DNA of 64,000 bases from Pseudomonadota bacterium (GCA_023431205.1 JAEYXQ010000160.1:117078-181077); one strand, 5' to 3'; shown: positions 10,994 to 21,803, numbered from the stretch's first letter. Notes: a model not told the origin generated them from the letters alone. A program made the numbers and translations.

Positions 10994-11344
10994 TCAGGCG
11001 GCGCCGGCAAGGTAGAAAAGACGGGCGACGGCATGATCCCGCAGTGCCTGGGCCGGCAGGCGGCCGGTCAGGGCGTCGATGACGCGCGCCTGATCGGCCA
11101 CGGCGCTGGCGTCGACCAGCACCTTCCGGAACGGTGGCCGTGTCCCCTGTTTTGCTTGCTCCAGCAGGTTGTAGAGCAGGGCACGAACATCGGTCAGCGC
11201 CGCACAGGCCGGGCAGGTGTCCCCATCTGCGTGTCCATGCCAGCTATTGGCGGACAGGCGCAGCAGCACAGTGTCACGGTCGAGCGGCAGGAGCTTTGCC
11301 GGCTCGGTGATCAGCGTGACGGCGATGGGTTCGACGCGAGACAT
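10994..11344 (-). CDS. Degenerate CobW/P47K-like protein lacking the P-loop
   Basis: The 116-residue frame from the ATG at 11344 (a GTG at 11371 is an alternative start) reads like the first half of a CobW-family GTPase. It keeps a beta strand IAVTLIT where the GxxGxGKT loop should follow, but reads EPAKLLPLDRD instead. It then has a CPAC pair in place of the CxCC metal site, DVRALLYNLLEQ, and FRKVLVDASAVADQARVIDALTG, matching the FDRVVIETSGLADPxPV stretch of the family. Without the P-loop it cannot be a normal GTPase. Either a decayed gene or a repurposed small protein is possible. It lies downstream of metH, which needs cobalamin. Confidence 0.5.
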   Translation of the reverse strand: MSRVEPIAVTLITEPAKLLPLDRDTVLLRLSANSWHGHADGDTCPACAALTDVRALLYNLLEQAKQGTRPPFRKVLVDASAVADQARVIDALTGRLPAQALRDHAVARLFYLAGAA

Positions 11345-11367
11345 GGTGGAGGGCTCTATGCCGGTTC

Positions 11368-11519
11368 TCACCTCTCCCCTCAGGGGCGAGGTCGCCGCGG
11401 AGCGGCGGGTAAGGGGTTCAGAGTTGCAGTTCCTTCGGAGAGGGAGACGATGAACATCGGCGCCTCGGCTCCTGCGCCTCCCTCCCCTTGATGGGGAGGG
11501 AATGAGGGTGGGGTGGAGC
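11368..11519. repeat. Intergenic repeat-like sequences between metH and the CobW-like gene
   Basis: This non-coding gap holds two short inverted structures of the kind scattered through alphaproteobacterial genomes. One is around CACCTCTCCCCTCAGGGG..GAGGTCGCCGCGGAGCGGCGGGTAAGGGG (11370-11415). The other is a CCTCCCTCCCC-TTGAT-GGGGAGGG hairpin (from about 11480) followed by GGGTGGGGTGGAG. The second lies just beyond the metH stop codon and could end its transcript. Recognition is by pattern only. Confidence 0.45.
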
Positions 11520-11533
11520 CACGCACACCGTTG

Positions 11534-14500
11534 CTACTCCGCCGCCACGATCGCCGGGCCGGGGATGTAGTTGAGGATGGGGCTCAGCCAGCGTTCCACC
11601 TCCTCCACCTCCATGCCCTTGCGCTGGGCATAGTCGATGACCTGGTCCCGCTCCACCTTGGCAACGCCGAAATAGTAGGCGTCGGGGTGGGAGAAGTAGA
11701 GCCCCGAGACCGACGAGCCGGGCCACATGGCAAACCCCTCGGTCAGCCGCACCCCAGCCTGCTTCTCGGCGTCGAGCAGGCGGAACAGGGTCGTCTTTTC
11801 GGTATGGTCGGGCTGAGCCGGGTAGCCGGGGGCAGGGCGGATGCCGCGATACTTCTCGAGGATCAGTTCCTCGGGGCTTTGCGCCTCGTCGGCGGCATAG
11901 CCCCAGAACTCCTTGCGCACCCGCTCGTGCATCGCCTCGGCAAAGGCTTCGGCGAAACGGTCGGCCAGCGCCTTCACCAGGATCGAGGAATAGTCGTCGT
12001 TGGCCCGTTCGAAACGCTCGGCTATCGCCACTTCCTCGATGCCGGCGGTGACGACGAACCCGCCGAGATAGTCCGGCTTGCCGCTTTCAAGCGGCGCCAC
12101 GAAGTCGCTCAGCGCCATGTTCGGCTTGCCGTCACGCTTGGAGAGTTGCTGGCGCAGCGTGAACAGCGTCGCCAGTTCCTCCTGCCGCCCTTCATCGGTG
12201 AACAGCCGGATGTCGTCACCCACGGCATTGGCCGGCCAGAACCCGACCACGGCGCGCGGCGCAAACCACTTCTCGGCGATGATCTGGCCGAGCATGCGCT
12301 GCGCATCCTCGAACAACTGCCGGGCCGCCTCGCCCTGCTTCTTGTCCTCGAGAATGGCCGGGTAGCGTCCCTTCAGTTCCCAGGTCTGGAAGAACGGCGT
12401 CCAGTCGATGTAGCGGGCAAGGTATTCGAGCGAAAAGTCGTTGGCGTCGAACACCCGGGTGCCGAAGAAGCTGGGTTTTGGCGGCTCGTAGCCGACCCAG
12501 TCGGGCTTGAAGCTGTTGGCACGGGCCCGCTCGAGCGGCAGGCGCTTCTTCTCGGCCTCCGCCCGCTCATGCGCCGCCGCCGCCTTGGCGTACTCAGCCC
12601 GCACCTGCTCGATGAAGGTGATCTTGGTGTCCGGCGACAGCAGGTTCGAGACCACGCCCACCGCCCGGCTGGCATCGTTGACGTGGACGGCCTGGCCCTG
12701 GTTGTAGCGCGGGTGGATCTTGACCGCTGTATGCACTCGGCTGGTCGTCGCCCCGCCGATCAGCAGCGGGATGTCGAAGCCTTCGCGCTCCATTTCGGCG
12801 GCGACGTGCGCCATCTCGTCCAGCGAGGGGGTGATCAGCCCCGACAGGCCGATGATGTCGACGTTCTCGCGCCGCGCCGTTTCCAGGATGGTCTGGGCCG
12901 GCACCATCACGCCGAGGTCGATGATCTCGTAGTTGTTGCAGGCCAGCACGACACCGACGATGTTCTTGCCGATATCGTGGACGTCGCCCTTCACCGTCGC
13001 CATCAGCACCTTGCCGGCACTCTGGCGCTGCTCGCCGCCGGTGAGGCGCTTCTCCTCCTCCATGTAGGGCAGGAGATAGGCCACCGCCTGCTTCATCACG
13101 CGGGCGGATTTCACCACCTGTGGCAGGAACATCTTGCCCGAGCCGAACAGGTCGCCCACCACGTTCATGCCGGCCATCAGCGGACCTTCGATGACATGCA
13201 GCGGCCGCTCCGCCTGGTGGCGAGCTTCCTCGGTGTCGGCCTCGATGAACTCGGTGATGCCGTTCACCAGCGCATGGCTGATGCGCTCGTTGACCGGCTT
13301 TTCGCGCCAGCTCAGGTCCTTGCCCTTGGCCTCGCCGCCGGCCTGGCCGCGATAGCGCTCGGCAATTTCGAGCATGCGGTCGGTGGCGTCGGGCCGGCGG
13401 TTGAGGATAACGTCCTCGCAGGCCTCGCGCAGTTCCGGATCGATCGACTCGTAGACCGCCAGCTGGCCGGCATTGACGATGCCCATGTCCATGCCGTTCT
13501 GGATGGCATAGTACAGAAACACCGCGTGCATGGCCTCGCGCACCGGCTCGTTGCCGCGGAACGAGAAGCTCAGGTTCGAGATGCCGCCCGAGATATGGAC
13601 GTGCGGCAGCGTCTCGGTGATGCGCTTGGTCGCCTCGATGAAGTCGACGCCGTAGTTGTTGTGCTCCTCGATGCCGGTGGCGATCGCGAACACGTTGGGG
13701 TCGAAGATGATGTCTTCGGGCGGGAAACCGACCACCTCCGTCAGCAGCTTGTAGGCGCGGGTGCAGATCTCGACCTTGCGGGCCAGCGTGTCGGCCTGGC
13801 CCTGCTCGTCGAACGCCATCACCACCACGGCTGCGCCATAGGCGCGTACCAGCCGCGCCTGGTGCAGGAACTGCTCCTCGCCTTCCTTGAGCGAGATGGA
13901 GTTCACCAGCGCCTTGCCCTGGACGCATTTCAGCCCGGCCTCGATCACCTCCCACTTGGAGGAGTCGATCATCAGCGGCACCTTGGCGATGTCGGGCTCG
14001 GCCGCCAGCAGGTTGAGGAAGTCGACCATTACTTGCTTGGAGTCGATCAGGCCCTCGTCCATGTTGATGTCGATGATCTGGGCGCCGTTGATCACCTGGT
14101 CGCGCGCCACGTCGAGCGCCGCGGTGAAGTCCCCGGCGGTGATCAGCTTGCGGAAGCGGGCCGAGCCGGTGACGTTGGTGCGCTCGCCCACGTTCACGAA
14201 CGGAATATCGCTGGTCAGCGTGAACGGCTCGAGGCCCGACAGCCGCAGCAGCCGCTCGGGCCTGGGCACCGCCCGGGGCTTGTGCTTGCCGACCGCCTCG
14301 GCCACAGCCCGGATGTGATCCGGCGTCGAGCCGCAGCAGCCGCCGACGATGTTGAGCAACCCCTCGCGGGCAAAATCCTCCAGCTGCGCGGCCATGGATT
14401 CCGGCGTCTGGTCGTAGGCCCCCATCTCGTTGGGCAGGCCCGCATTGGGGTAGGCGCAGATGAAGGTGGCGGCGACACCCGACAGCTCGGTGATGTGGGC

Positions 14501-15286
14501 CCGCATCAGGTCGGCGCCCAGCGCACAGTTGAGCCCGATGGTCAGCGGCCTGGCGTGGCGTACCGCGTACCAGAACGCGGTGGGTGTCTGCCCCGACAGC
14601 GTGCGGCCGGAGAGGTCGGTGATGGTGCCCGAGATCATGATGGGCACGTCGATGCCGCGCTCGTCGAACAGCCGGCGCGCGGCGAAGATGCCCGCCTTGG
14701 TGTTCAGCGTGTCGGTGATGGTCTCGAACAGCAGCAGGTCGGCGCCCGCATCCACCAGCCCGCGAATGGCCTCGCCATAGGCTTCCACCAGCTCATCGAA
14801 GCTGATCGAGCGGTGGCCGGGGTTGTTGACGTCCGTGGACATGGACGAGGTCTTGTTGGTCGGCCCCAGCGCACCCGCCACGAACCGGCGGCGGCCATCC
14901 TCCGCCTCGGCGCGCAGTGCCGCCCGCCGCGCCACCACCACGCCCTGGTAGTTGATGTCGTAGACTGCCGACTCGGTGCCGTAGTCGGCCTGCGCCACCG
15001 AGGTCGCAGAGAAGGTGTTGGTCTCGACGATGTCGGCACCGGCCATGAAGTACTGGAAGTGGATCTCTTCCACCGCCTCCGGCCGGGTCAGCACCAGCAG
15101 GTCGTTGTTGCCCTGCAGTGGCCGGTTCCAGTCGCGAAAGCGCTCGCCGCGGAAATCGTCCTCCCCGAGCTTCAGCCGCTGCAGCATGGTGCCCATTGCC
15201 CCATCGAGGACAAGGATGCGCTCACCCATGGCCTTCGCCAGGGCGGCACGAACTTCGGTCCAGTCGGGAAGGGTAGGGGTGGTCAT
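11534..15286 (-). CDS. metH: Cobalamin-dependent methionine synthase
   Basis: Transfers methyl from methyltetrahydrofolate to homocysteine through cobalamin. All four modules are present in 1250 residues. The homocysteine domain (about 1-330) has [10 protein letters not shown] and the zinc cysteines in GLNCALG and GGCCGST. The pterin domain (about 345-620) has [13 protein letters not shown]. The cobalamin domain (about 650-890) has [10 protein letters not shown], the lower-axial histidine motif at about residue 768. The C-terminal activation domain (about 900-1240) has [12 protein letters not shown]. Start ATG at 15286. A perfect 18-bp palindrome sits 26 bases upstream, so transcription is probably controlled by a methionine-cycle repressor. 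No metF or metF-like gene is adjacent. Confidence 0.97.
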   Translation of the reverse strand: MTTPTLPDWTEVRAALAKAMGERILVLDGAMGTMLQRLKLGEDDFRGERFRDWNRPLQGNNDLLVLTRPEAVEEIHFQYFMAGADIVETNTFSATSVAQADYGTESAVYDINYQGVVVARRAALRAEAEDGRRRFVAGALGPTNKTSSMSTDVNNPGHRSISFDELVEAYGEAIRGLVDAGADLLLFETITDTLNTKAGIFAARRLFDERGIDVPIMISGTITDLSGRTLSGQTPTAFWYAVRHARPLTIGLNCALGADLMRAHITELSGVAATFICAYPNAGLPNEMGAYDQTPESMAAQLEDFAREGLLNIVGGCCGSTPDHIRAVAEAVGKHKPRAVPRPERLLRLSGLEPFTLTSDIPFVNVGERTNVTGSARFRKLITAGDFTAALDVARDQVINGAQIIDINMDEGLIDSKQVMVDFLNLLAAEPDIAKVPLMIDSSKWEVIEAGLKCVQGKALVNSISLKEGEEQFLHQARLVRAYGAAVVVMAFDEQGQADTLARKVEICTRAYKLLTEVVGFPPEDIIFDPNVFAIATGIEEHNNYGVDFIEATKRITETLPHVHISGGISNLSFSFRGNEPVREAMHAVFLYYAIQNGMDMGIVNAGQLAVYESIDPELREACEDVILNRRPDATDRMLEIAERYRGQAGGEAKGKDLSWREKPVNERISHALVNGITEFIEADTEEARHQAERPLHVIEGPLMAGMNVVGDLFGSGKMFLPQVVKSARVMKQAVAYLLPYMEEEKRLTGGEQRQSAGKVLMATVKGDVHDIGKNIVGVVLACNNYEIIDLGVMVPAQTILETARRENVDIIGLSGLITPSLDEMAHVAAEMEREGFDIPLLIGGATTSRVHTAVKIHPRYNQGQAVHVNDASRAVGVVSNLLSPDTKITFIEQVRAEYAKAAAAHERAEAEKKRLPLERARANSFKPDWVGYEPPKPSFFGTRVFDANDFSLEYLARYIDWTPFFQTWELKGRYPAILEDKKQGEAARQLFEDAQRMLGQIIAEKWFAPRAVVGFWPANAVGDDIRLFTDEGRQEELATLFTLRQQLSKRDGKPNMALSDFVAPLESGKPDYLGGFVVTAGIEEVAIAERFERANDDYSSILVKALADRFAEAFAEAMHERVRKEFWGYAADEAQSPEELILEKYRGIRPAPGYPAQPDHTEKTTLFRLLDAEKQAGVRLTEGFAMWPGSSVSGLYFSHPDAYYFGVAKVERDQVIDYAQRKGMEVEEVERWLSPILNYIPGPAIVAAE

Positions 15287-15312
15287 GATGCAAACGTCCT
15301 GCTTCGAGGTCG

Positions 15313-15330
15313 TATAAAGATATCTTTATA
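15313..15330. promoter_or_regulatory. Palindromic operator upstream of metH
   Basis: TATAAAGATATCTTTATA is a perfect 18-base palindrome in an otherwise GC-rich sequence, 26 bases before the metH start codon. AT-rich palindromes of this type precede methionine-cycle genes in Alphaproteobacteria and are bound by ArsR-family sensors of S-adenosylhomocysteine or SAM (SahR/SamR type). Assignment to such a regulator is inference, because no regulator gene is in the window. Confidence 0.7.
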
Positions 15331-15534
15331 TCCGCACATGTTCAAGGCGGATGCCGGAAAACCTCGGGATCGAGCTTGTGCCGACAATCCCGTCCAAATG
15401 CCAGCGGCGGTGCTAACCATTCGTTCGCCTTAACCGCATCGAAACCAGAAACTTGTTCCTGTGCAGCGCCATCCACCGGTCTCGGCTATGGTGGGAGCGG
15501 ATCCAGTATTGCGTACAAAAAGAGATTGCCTGCC

Positions 15535-16533
15535 GTGACAGCATCCTGGCGCCGTGCCGCCCGCCTGCTCGCCCTTGCCGGGCTCCTAGCTCCGATCGTC
15601 GCGGCCTGTAGTGCGGGCGGTCTTGGACCCAAAGTGAACCGCGCCGCCTTCGGTTCCGAGTATGGTTCCGCTTCTCCGCGCGTCACCAACAATCCCAATC
15701 CGCCCAAGGGCGGCGGCCGCTATCAGGTCGGCAAGCCCTACACCGTGGCCGGTCGCACCTATGTGCCGCAGGAGGACCCCGACTATGTGGGGACTGGCAG
15801 CGCCTCCTGGTATGGCGCCGATTTCCATGGCCGCCGCACGGCCAATGGCGAGATCTTCTCGGCCAACGCGCTCACCGGCGCCCATCCCACCCTGCCGCTG
15901 CCATCCTATGTTCGGGTCACGAACCAGGATAACGGCCGCTCCATTATCGTGCGCGTGAACGATCGCGGACCCTATATGCCCGGACGCATCATGGACCTGT
16001 CCTACCGGGCGGCCGCCATGCTCGGCTATGTCACCAGGGGTTCGACCAGCATCAAGGCCGAGTATGTTGGTCCGGCGCCGCTCGAGGGCGACGACACCCG
16101 CATGCTGATGGCGAGCTATAGCGGGCCGGCCGATTTCGACACCGGTGCCGCCTACCGCACGGCCGACAACACCAACAGCCTGGCCGATATCGCCGGCAAC
16201 TTCGTCGGCGGGCTGTTCTCCTATGCCGACAGCACCCCGGTTCAGGGTGGCGCGGGCATCGGCAGCGCTCAGGCCGCCGTCAACGCGATGGCGAGCGGCG
16301 ACGCTGCCCTGGGCAGGCTGGACCTGCCGCTGGGCGTCTTCGCCAGCGCCGAACATGCGGCTGGGCTGGCCCAGCAGTTTGCCCTGCTCGGATCGGTCTC
16401 TGAAGAACTGGTCGAGATCAACGGCCGGCAGGCAACGCAACTCACCCTGACCCAATTGAAGCCCGGTGCGACGAGAAGTGATGTCGAGGCTCTGGCACAG
16501 TCGCTTGGCCTGGGTGACGCCAGGCTCTATTGA
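15535..16533 (+). CDS. rlpA: RlpA-like lipoprotein (septal ring lytic transglycosylase family)
   Basis: Outer-membrane lipoprotein with a double-psi beta-barrel acting on peptidoglycan. From the GTG at 15535 the product has a signal peptide with lipobox VAAC (LLALAGLLAPIVAAC), a linker, the RlpA barrel with GSASWYGADFHGRRTANGE, LPSYVRVTN and VNDRGPY (catalytic Asp), and a SPOR-like C-terminus (LPLGVFASAEHAAGLAQQF). An in-frame TTG at 15526 is the alternative start; the longer frame to 15376 would bury the signal peptide. It diverges from metH and leads the rlpA-dac-tmk-holB-metG-tatD run. Confidence 0.87.
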   Translation: MTASWRRAARLLALAGLLAPIVAACSAGGLGPKVNRAAFGSEYGSASPRVTNNPNPPKGGGRYQVGKPYTVAGRTYVPQEDPDYVGTGSASWYGADFHGRRTANGEIFSANALTGAHPTLPLPSYVRVTNQDNGRSIIVRVNDRGPYMPGRIMDLSYRAAAMLGYVTRGSTSIKAEYVGPAPLEGDDTRMLMASYSGPADFDTGAAYRTADNTNSLADIAGNFVGGLFSYADSTPVQGGAGIGSAQAAVNAMASGDAALGRLDLPLGVFASAEHAAGLAQQFALLGSVSEELVEINGRQATQLTLTQLKPGATRSDVEALAQSLGLGDARLY

Positions 16534-16560
16534 TCAGTCATGACTATGGGGGAGGCGACG

Positions 16561-17709
16561 ATGAAGCGGTTCGGCATTCTGGCACTGGCTGTGCTGGCAT
16601 TCGTCTCTCCGGCGCTGGGGCAGGTCGATTTCGAGACGCAGGCGAAGTTCGCCGTTCTCACAGATTTCGAGTCCGGCACGGTGATTTTCCAGAAGGACGC
16701 CGATCAGGCCATGGAGCCGGCCAGCATGGCCAAGCTCATGACGCTGGCCGTCGTGTTCGACGAGATCAAGAACGGCCGGCTGTCGATGGACGACCATTTC
16801 TTTGTGTCCGAGCATGCCTGGCGGACCGGCGGGGCCATGTCCGACGGCTCGACCATGTTTGCCGAACTGAACTCCCAGATCCGGGTCGAGGACCTGGTTC
16901 GTTCGGTCATCATCCAGTCCGGCAATGATGCCGCCATCGTGCTGGCCGAGGGCATCGCCGGTTCGGAGAGCACCTTTGCCCTGATGATGAACGAACTGGC
17001 CGACGACATCGGCCTCACCGGCTCGAACTTCACCAACCCGACCGGCCTGCCCGATCCGAACATGTACGTGACGGCCCGCGATCTGGCGACGCTGGCGCGC
17101 TACCTGATCCGCGACTATCCGGACTACTACCACTACTTCTCCGAGCCGGCGATGGAGTGGAACGGCATCCGCCAGCCCAACCGCAACTCGCTGGTCGAGC
17201 AGGGCATCGGCGTCGACGGACTCAAGACCGGCCACACCGAGGCCGCCGGTTATGGCTCGGTGATCTCCAGCGACGCCGGCGATCGCCGGCTGATCGCCGT
17301 GGTGCACGGGCTCACCTCCATGGCGCAGCGCAACGAAGAAGGGCGCAAGCTCATCACCTGGGGTGCCCGCGCCTTCGAGCGCGTCGCCGCCTATCCGGAA
17401 GGCACCGTCATCGCTACCGCCGACGTCTATGGCGGCGAAGCGCCGTCGGTCGGCCTCGTCGGCGAGGGCGAGGTGGCGCTCTATCTGCCGCGTGGCTCGC
17501 GCCGCTGCCTCAACGCGCAGGTCGTCTATACCGGCCCGCTGATGCCGCCGGTGGCGCAGGGCGAGGAAATCGCTGAACTCCGCGTCTTCTGCGAGGACCG
17601 CCTGGTGCAGACCGCGCCGCTCTACGCCGCCGAGACGGTGGAAGACGGCGGCATCACCCGCAAGGCAACCGACGCCCTCAAGCAGATCGCTCTCGGCTGG
17701 CTGCCGTAG
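16561..17709 (+). CDS. D-alanyl-D-alanine carboxypeptidase (PBP5/6 class)
   Basis: Periplasmic enzyme that trims the terminal D-Ala from peptidoglycan pentapeptides. From the ATG at 16561, which follows GGGGGAGGCGACG, a signal peptide (ILALAVLAFVSPALGQ) precedes the S11 peptidase domain. The SxxK motif is SMAK, SxN is SGN in IIQSGNDAAIVLAEGI, and KTG is in VDGLKTGHTEAAGYGS. A C-terminal beta domain follows from about residue 270. A terminal amphipathic anchor may be the DALKQIALGWLP end. The in-frame ATG at 16540 would add seven residues before the signal peptide. In relatives the gene is called dac or dacC. Confidence 0.92.
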   Translation: MKRFGILALAVLAFVSPALGQVDFETQAKFAVLTDFESGTVIFQKDADQAMEPASMAKLMTLAVVFDEIKNGRLSMDDHFFVSEHAWRTGGAMSDGSTMFAELNSQIRVEDLVRSVIIQSGNDAAIVLAEGIAGSESTFALMMNELADDIGLTGSNFTNPTGLPDPNMYVTARDLATLARYLIRDYPDYYHYFSEPAMEWNGIRQPNRNSLVEQGIGVDGLKTGHTEAAGYGSVISSDAGDRRLIAVVHGLTSMAQRNEEGRKLITWGARAFERVAAYPEGTVIATADVYGGEAPSVGLVGEGEVALYLPRGSRRCLNAQVVYTGPLMPPVAQGEEIAELRVFCEDRLVQTAPLYAAETVEDGGITRKATDALKQIALGWLP

Positions 17710-17759
17710 GGACGCGTGAAGGCACTGTATTCGCCGCCCGAGTCGGGTAAAACGGCCTC

Positions 17760-18449
17760 ATGTCCGAAGCTTCCTCAGCCACCAGCCCCGCCCGGTTCAT
17801 CACCTTCGAAGGTGGGGAGGGGGTCGGCAAGTCCACGCAGGTCAAGCGGCTGCTCGTTCATCTTCAGCAGAACGGCATCGATGCCGTACGCACCCGCGAG
17901 CCGGGTGGCACCGCCAAGGCCGAAGCCATCCGTTCATTTATCCTGCAGGGTCGTTCAGAAAGCTGGGGCGCCGGCGCAGAAGCCGTACTGTTCGCTTCGG
18001 CGCGGCTCGACCATGTCCGTCAGCTCATTGCCCCCAATCTCGCCGCCGGCACCTGGGTGCTGTGCGACCGCTTCCACGATTCCACCCGCGCCTATCAGGG
18101 CCTGACCGGCGGCGTCGACGAGCGGCTGATCGGCGAACTCGAGACTCTGGCCCTCGACGGCCATGTCCCCGATCTGACCATCGTTCTGGACATGGATCCG
18201 GAGGTCGCCTTCCGCCGCGTCGCGCAGCGCCAGTTGGAAGATGGCTTGAAGGTCACCGGCGATCGCTTTGAAAAGGAAGAACTCGACTGGCATCGCACCC
18301 TGCGCGACGGCTTCCTCGCCATCGCCAATGCCAACCCCGAGCGCTGCGTCGTCCTTGATGCCGACCGCGACGAGGACGAGCTGGAGCGGGTGATCTGGGC
18401 CACCGTTTCCGCCCGTTTCCCTGAACTTGCGGCAGGCGCCGAGGCGTGA
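17760..18449 (+). CDS. tmk: Thymidylate kinase
   Basis: Phosphorylates dTMP to dTDP. The 229 residues have the P-loop FEGGEGVGKSTQ (about 16-27), the DR(F/Y) motif CDRFHDSTRAYQG and the lid arginines in LKVTGDRFEKE. The PGGT stretch TREPGGTAKAEAIR binds substrate. The ATG at 17760 is followed by a short Ser/Ala-rich lead not needed for the fold. The stop overlaps holB by four bases (GTGA), as in many Alphaproteobacteria, linking dTTP supply to a replisome subunit. Confidence 0.96.
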   Translation: MSEASSATSPARFITFEGGEGVGKSTQVKRLLVHLQQNGIDAVRTREPGGTAKAEAIRSFILQGRSESWGAGAEAVLFASARLDHVRQLIAPNLAAGTWVLCDRFHDSTRAYQGLTGGVDERLIGELETLALDGHVPDLTIVLDMDPEVAFRRVAQRQLEDGLKVTGDRFEKEELDWHRTLRDGFLAIANANPERCVVLDADRDEDELERVIWATVSARFPELAAGAEA

Positions 18450-19471
18450 CCGATCCCGATGCCATCGACGGCGTGCCGGAGCCCGAGCGCCGGCAGCGCG
18501 CCCGCGGTCACGACGAGGCCCGGCAGGCGGTGCTCGGGACCCTTGCCGCCGGTCGCCTGCCCGGCGCCATCATGCTCCACGGTCCGCAGGGGATCGGAAA
18601 GGCCACCTTCGCCTTCGAGCTGGCGGTGGCGCTGCTGACGGCCACCGGCGATGAGCCGGAGCACCGGGTCGCCGAGCAGGTCGCGGCGCTCTCCCACCCC
18701 AACCTGTTCCTGCTGCGCCGCAGCCCCAAGGACAGCAAGGGCTACTACACCGTGATCCGGGTCGAGGAAGTTCGCCAGGTGCGCGACGGACTGCACCACA
18801 CCCGCGGCCGGTCCGGTCATCGAGTGGTGGTCATCGACGCCATCGACGACTGCAATCCCTCCGCTGCCAATGCGCTCTTGAAGACGCTGGAAGAGCCGCC
18901 AGCAGACACGACATTCTTCCTGATCTCGCAACGGCCGGGGCAATTGCTGCCCACCATCCGCTCGCGCTGCCACAATCTGGCGCTGCGCCCGATTGCCGAT
19001 GCTGACGTGGAAGCCGTGCTGCGCGAGCATGACTCTGCGCTCGGTCAGGCAGAGCTGCAGCGTGCCGTCGCGCTTGCTGGTGGTCGCCCGCGCCGCGCCT
19101 TCGAGACGCTGGCTTTGGCGCCGGATTCAGCCCTGGGCGCCCTGCAGGGGTGGCTCACCAACCCCCTCGCCCACCCGACCGCAGTTCCTCTCAGCCTCGC
19201 CGACGCGCTCGGCGCAAGCGCGCAGGGGCCCGAACTCTCCTTCGCCCGCGAGATGCTGTTCGACTGGCTGGCCGAAGAAGCCCGCAACGCCGCACTGCCG
19301 CCGCTGAACCGCGCGCGCCTTGCCTCGGCCACCGAGCTATGGGAGAAGGCAAACGCCCTCTTCGCCGAGGCCGACGAGATCAATCTGGATATGAAACAGA
19401 CCCTCGCCGCCCTGTTCGACGCGATCAGCCGGCACGTCGCCCTCACTCAGCCCGCCGCCGAGCCACAATGA
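18446..19471 (+). CDS. holB: DNA polymerase III delta-prime subunit
   Basis: Clamp-loader subunit. The 341-residue product has an AAA+ fold with the Walker A-like loop [17 protein letters not shown] (about 47-63), the sensor region [20 protein letters not shown] and the SRC motif ([13 protein letters not shown]) found in clamp-loader subunits. The zinc-binding cysteines of gamma/tau are lacking. GTG start at 18446 overlaps tmk by four bases, and the stop overlaps metG by four bases (ATGA). Confidence 0.93.
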   Translation: MTDPDAIDGVPEPERRQRARGHDEARQAVLGTLAAGRLPGAIMLHGPQGIGKATFAFELAVALLTATGDEPEHRVAEQVAALSHPNLFLLRRSPKDSKGYYTVIRVEEVRQVRDGLHHTRGRSGHRVVVIDAIDDCNPSAANALLKTLEEPPADTTFFLISQRPGQLLPTIRSRCHNLALRPIADADVEAVLREHDSALGQAELQRAVALAGGRPRRAFETLALAPDSALGALQGWLTNPLAHPTAVPLSLADALGASAQGPELSFAREMLFDWLAEEARNAALPPLNRARLASATELWEKANALFAEADEINLDMKQTLAALFDAISRHVALTQPAAEPQ

Positions 19472-21018
19472 CCCCCAAGCCGTTCTACGTCACCACCGCG
19501 ATCGCCTACCCCAATGGCGCCCCCCATATCGGGCACGCCTATGAGATGATCGCGACCGACGCCATCGCGCGTTTCCAGCGCCTGGCGGGTCGGGAGACCT
19601 ATTTTCTGACCGGCACCGATGAGCACGGCATCAAGATGGTGCAGACCGCCGCCACGGCCGGTGTGACGCCGCGCGAGCTTGCGGACCGCAACGCGGCCGA
19701 GTTCCAGCGCCTTGCCGGTGTGCTCAACGTCTCCAATGACGACTTCATCCGCACCACCGAGCCGCGCCACCACCAGGCCTCGCAGGAAATCTGGCGCCGC
19801 ATGGCCGCCAACAACAACAGCGACATCTTCCAGTCCACCTACAAGGGCTGGTACTCGGTTCGCGACGAAGCCTATTTCGACGAGGACGAACTCACCGAGC
19901 GCGACGGCAAGCGCTTCGCGCCCTCTGGCGCCGAGGTGAACTGGGTCGAGGAGCCGACCTACTTCTTCCGTCTGTCGGCCTATCAGGACCGACTGCTCGA
20001 GCTCTACGAGAGCAATCCCGACTTCATCGCTCCCAGGGAGCGGCGGAACGAGATCATCTCCTTTGTCAGAAGCGGGCTGCAGGACCTCTCGATTTCCCGC
20101 ACCACCTTTGACTGGGGCATTCCGGTGCCGGATGCGCCCGGGCACGTCATGTATGTCTGGGTGGACGCCCTCACCAACTACATCACCGGCGTCGGCTTTC
20201 CGGACGAGCAGAGCGAGCTGTGGCAGAAGTTTTGGCCGGCAGACCTCCACGTCATCGGCAAGGACATCATCCGCTTCCACACCGTCTATTGGCCGGCCTT
20301 TCTGATGAGTGCCGGCCTGCCGGTGCAGCACCGCGTCTTTGCCCACGGATTCCTCACCGTTGACGGGCAGAAGATGTCTAAGTCGCTCGGCAACGTCATC
20401 GACCCGTTCGATCTGGTGGAGGAGTTCGGCGCCGACGCGGTGCGCTACTTCTTCCTGCGCGAGGTATCGTTCGGGCAGGATGGCGACTACAGCCGCGAGA
20501 AGCTCACCAACCGCGTCAACGCCGATCTTGCCAACAACCTCGGCAACCTGGCGCAACGCTCGCTGTCGATGATCAACAAGAACTGCGACGGCAAGGTCCC
20601 GCAGTTCGGCCATGCCACTCCGGCCGACGAGCAGCTCGATCAGGAAGTGGGCGAAGCCATCCAGGCTGCTCAATCCCTGATGGAGCAGCAGCTGATCCAT
20701 GACGCCATCGGCGCCATCATCGGTGCCTTGAGCTCTGCCAACAACTACTTCGCGGCGCAGGAGCCGTGGGCGCTCAAGAAGACTGATCCGGAACGCATGG
20801 CGACCGTCCTCTATCGCACGGCCGACACGGTGCGTCGCCTGGCCATTCCGATGCTCGCCTTCGTGCCGGCGTCGGCCGCCAGACTGCTGGACCAACTCGC
20901 CGTGCCCGAGCACGACCGGCTGCTGGCGCTGGCGCTGGTTCGCGATCGTCTCGTGCCCGGCACCGAACTTCCCGCGCCGCAGGGCGTCTTCGCCCGCATC
21001 GAGCGCAAGGCGGAATAG
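19468..21018 (+). CDS. metG: Methionyl-tRNA synthetase
   Basis: Charges initiator and elongator tRNA-Met. The 516-residue product is the short alphaproteobacterial form. It has the HIGH-type motif [12 protein letters not shown] (about 14-25), [20 protein letters not shown], and KMSKS in [14 protein letters not shown]. It lacks the C-terminal Trbp111-like domain. The zinc-knuckle region is reduced, with no CxxC. The true start is the ATG at 19468, overlapping the holB stop by four bases; the same frame is open 318 bases upstream inside holB, but that extension is a shadow. Confidence 0.96.
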   Translation: MTPKPFYVTTAIAYPNGAPHIGHAYEMIATDAIARFQRLAGRETYFLTGTDEHGIKMVQTAATAGVTPRELADRNAAEFQRLAGVLNVSNDDFIRTTEPRHHQASQEIWRRMAANNNSDIFQSTYKGWYSVRDEAYFDEDELTERDGKRFAPSGAEVNWVEEPTYFFRLSAYQDRLLELYESNPDFIAPRERRNEIISFVRSGLQDLSISRTTFDWGIPVPDAPGHVMYVWVDALTNYITGVGFPDEQSELWQKFWPADLHVIGKDIIRFHTVYWPAFLMSAGLPVQHRVFAHGFLTVDGQKMSKSLGNVIDPFDLVEEFGADAVRYFFLREVSFGQDGDYSREKLTNRVNADLANNLGNLAQRSLSMINKNCDGKVPQFGHATPADEQLDQEVGEAIQAAQSLMEQQLIHDAIGAIIGALSSANNYFAAQEPWALKKTDPERMATVLYRTADTVRRLAIPMLAFVPASAARLLDQLAVPEHDRLLALALVRDRLVPGTELPAPQGVFARIERKAE

Positions 21019-21020
21019 CC

Positions 21021-21800
21021 ATGCTGATCGACAGCCATTGCCACCTGGACTTCCCGGAGCTGTCTGCCGATCTCGACGGCGTGCTCGCCCGGGCGGCCTC
21101 TGCCGGCGTCAGTGGCATGGTGACGATTTCCACACGTGTGGAGAACTTTTCCACCTACGCGCGAATCGCAGAACAGCACGGGAACATCTGGTGCTCCGTG
21201 GGCACCCACCCGCACAACGCCCATGAAGAACTGCATATCACCACCGACGACCTGGTTCGGCTAAGTGCCCATCCGCGCTGCGTTGCCATCGGCGAAGCTG
21301 GTCTCGACTACTTCTACGACAACGCTCCACGCGACGCGCAGGCGACGGGCCTCCGCCGCCACATCGCCGCGGCCCGGTTCACCGGTCTTCCACTGGTTAT
21401 CCACAGCCGGCAGGCCGACGAAGACATGGCGGCCATGCTCGAGGAAGAGTCGGGGCAGGGGAGTTTCCCCTTCCTCCTCCACTGCTTCACCGGCGGCGCC
21501 GACCTCGCCCGCCGGGCTCTGGCGCTCGGCGGCTACATTTCCTTTTCCGGCATCGTCACCTTCCGCAATGCCAGGGAGATCCAGGAGGTCGCCGCCTTCG
21601 TGCCGGCCGACCGCTACCTGGTCGAGACCGACGCGCCGTACCTCGCGCCAATCCCGCATCGTGGGCAGTCAAACGAGCCGAGCTTCGTCATCCATACGGC
21701 CCAGAAGCTCGCCGAACTCCGCGGGGTGACGCTGGAGCAGGTCGGCACCGAAACCACTGCCAATTTTGCCCGCCTGTTCAACAAGACCGGGCTGGCCTGA
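21021..21800 (+). CDS. tatD: TatD family metal-dependent DNase/hydrolase
   Basis: Beta/alpha-barrel metal-dependent hydrolase, reported as 3'-5' exonuclease in characterised members. The 259 residues show the metal motif DSHCHLD (residues 4-10), GTHPHNA, IGEAGLDYFYDN, VIHSRQADEDM, LHCFTGGADLA and VETDAPYLAP. These are the complete TatD set. Spaced two bases from metG and three from the next gene. In related genomes this trio follows tmk-holB. Confidence 0.93.
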   Translation: MLIDSHCHLDFPELSADLDGVLARAASAGVSGMVTISTRVENFSTYARIAEQHGNIWCSVGTHPHNAHEELHITTDDLVRLSAHPRCVAIGEAGLDYFYDNAPRDAQATGLRRHIAAARFTGLPLVIHSRQADEDMAAMLEEESGQGSFPFLLHCFTGGADLARRALALGGYISFSGIVTFRNAREIQEVAAFVPADRYLVETDAPYLAPIPHRGQSNEPSFVIHTAQKLAELRGVTLEQVGTETTANFARLFNKTGLA

Positions 21801-21803
21801 TCC

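Noticed and set aside
11513..15433. 1306-residue open frame on the plus strand
   Set aside because: It is antisense to metH. Its His/Asp/Arg-rich composition is the usual shadow of a GC-rich gene, and metH has every expected domain.
15287..15534. SAM or cobalamin riboswitch upstream of metH
   Set aside because: The space between the operator palindrome and the start codon is only 26 bases, and no B12-box or SAM-type core was seen in the gap.
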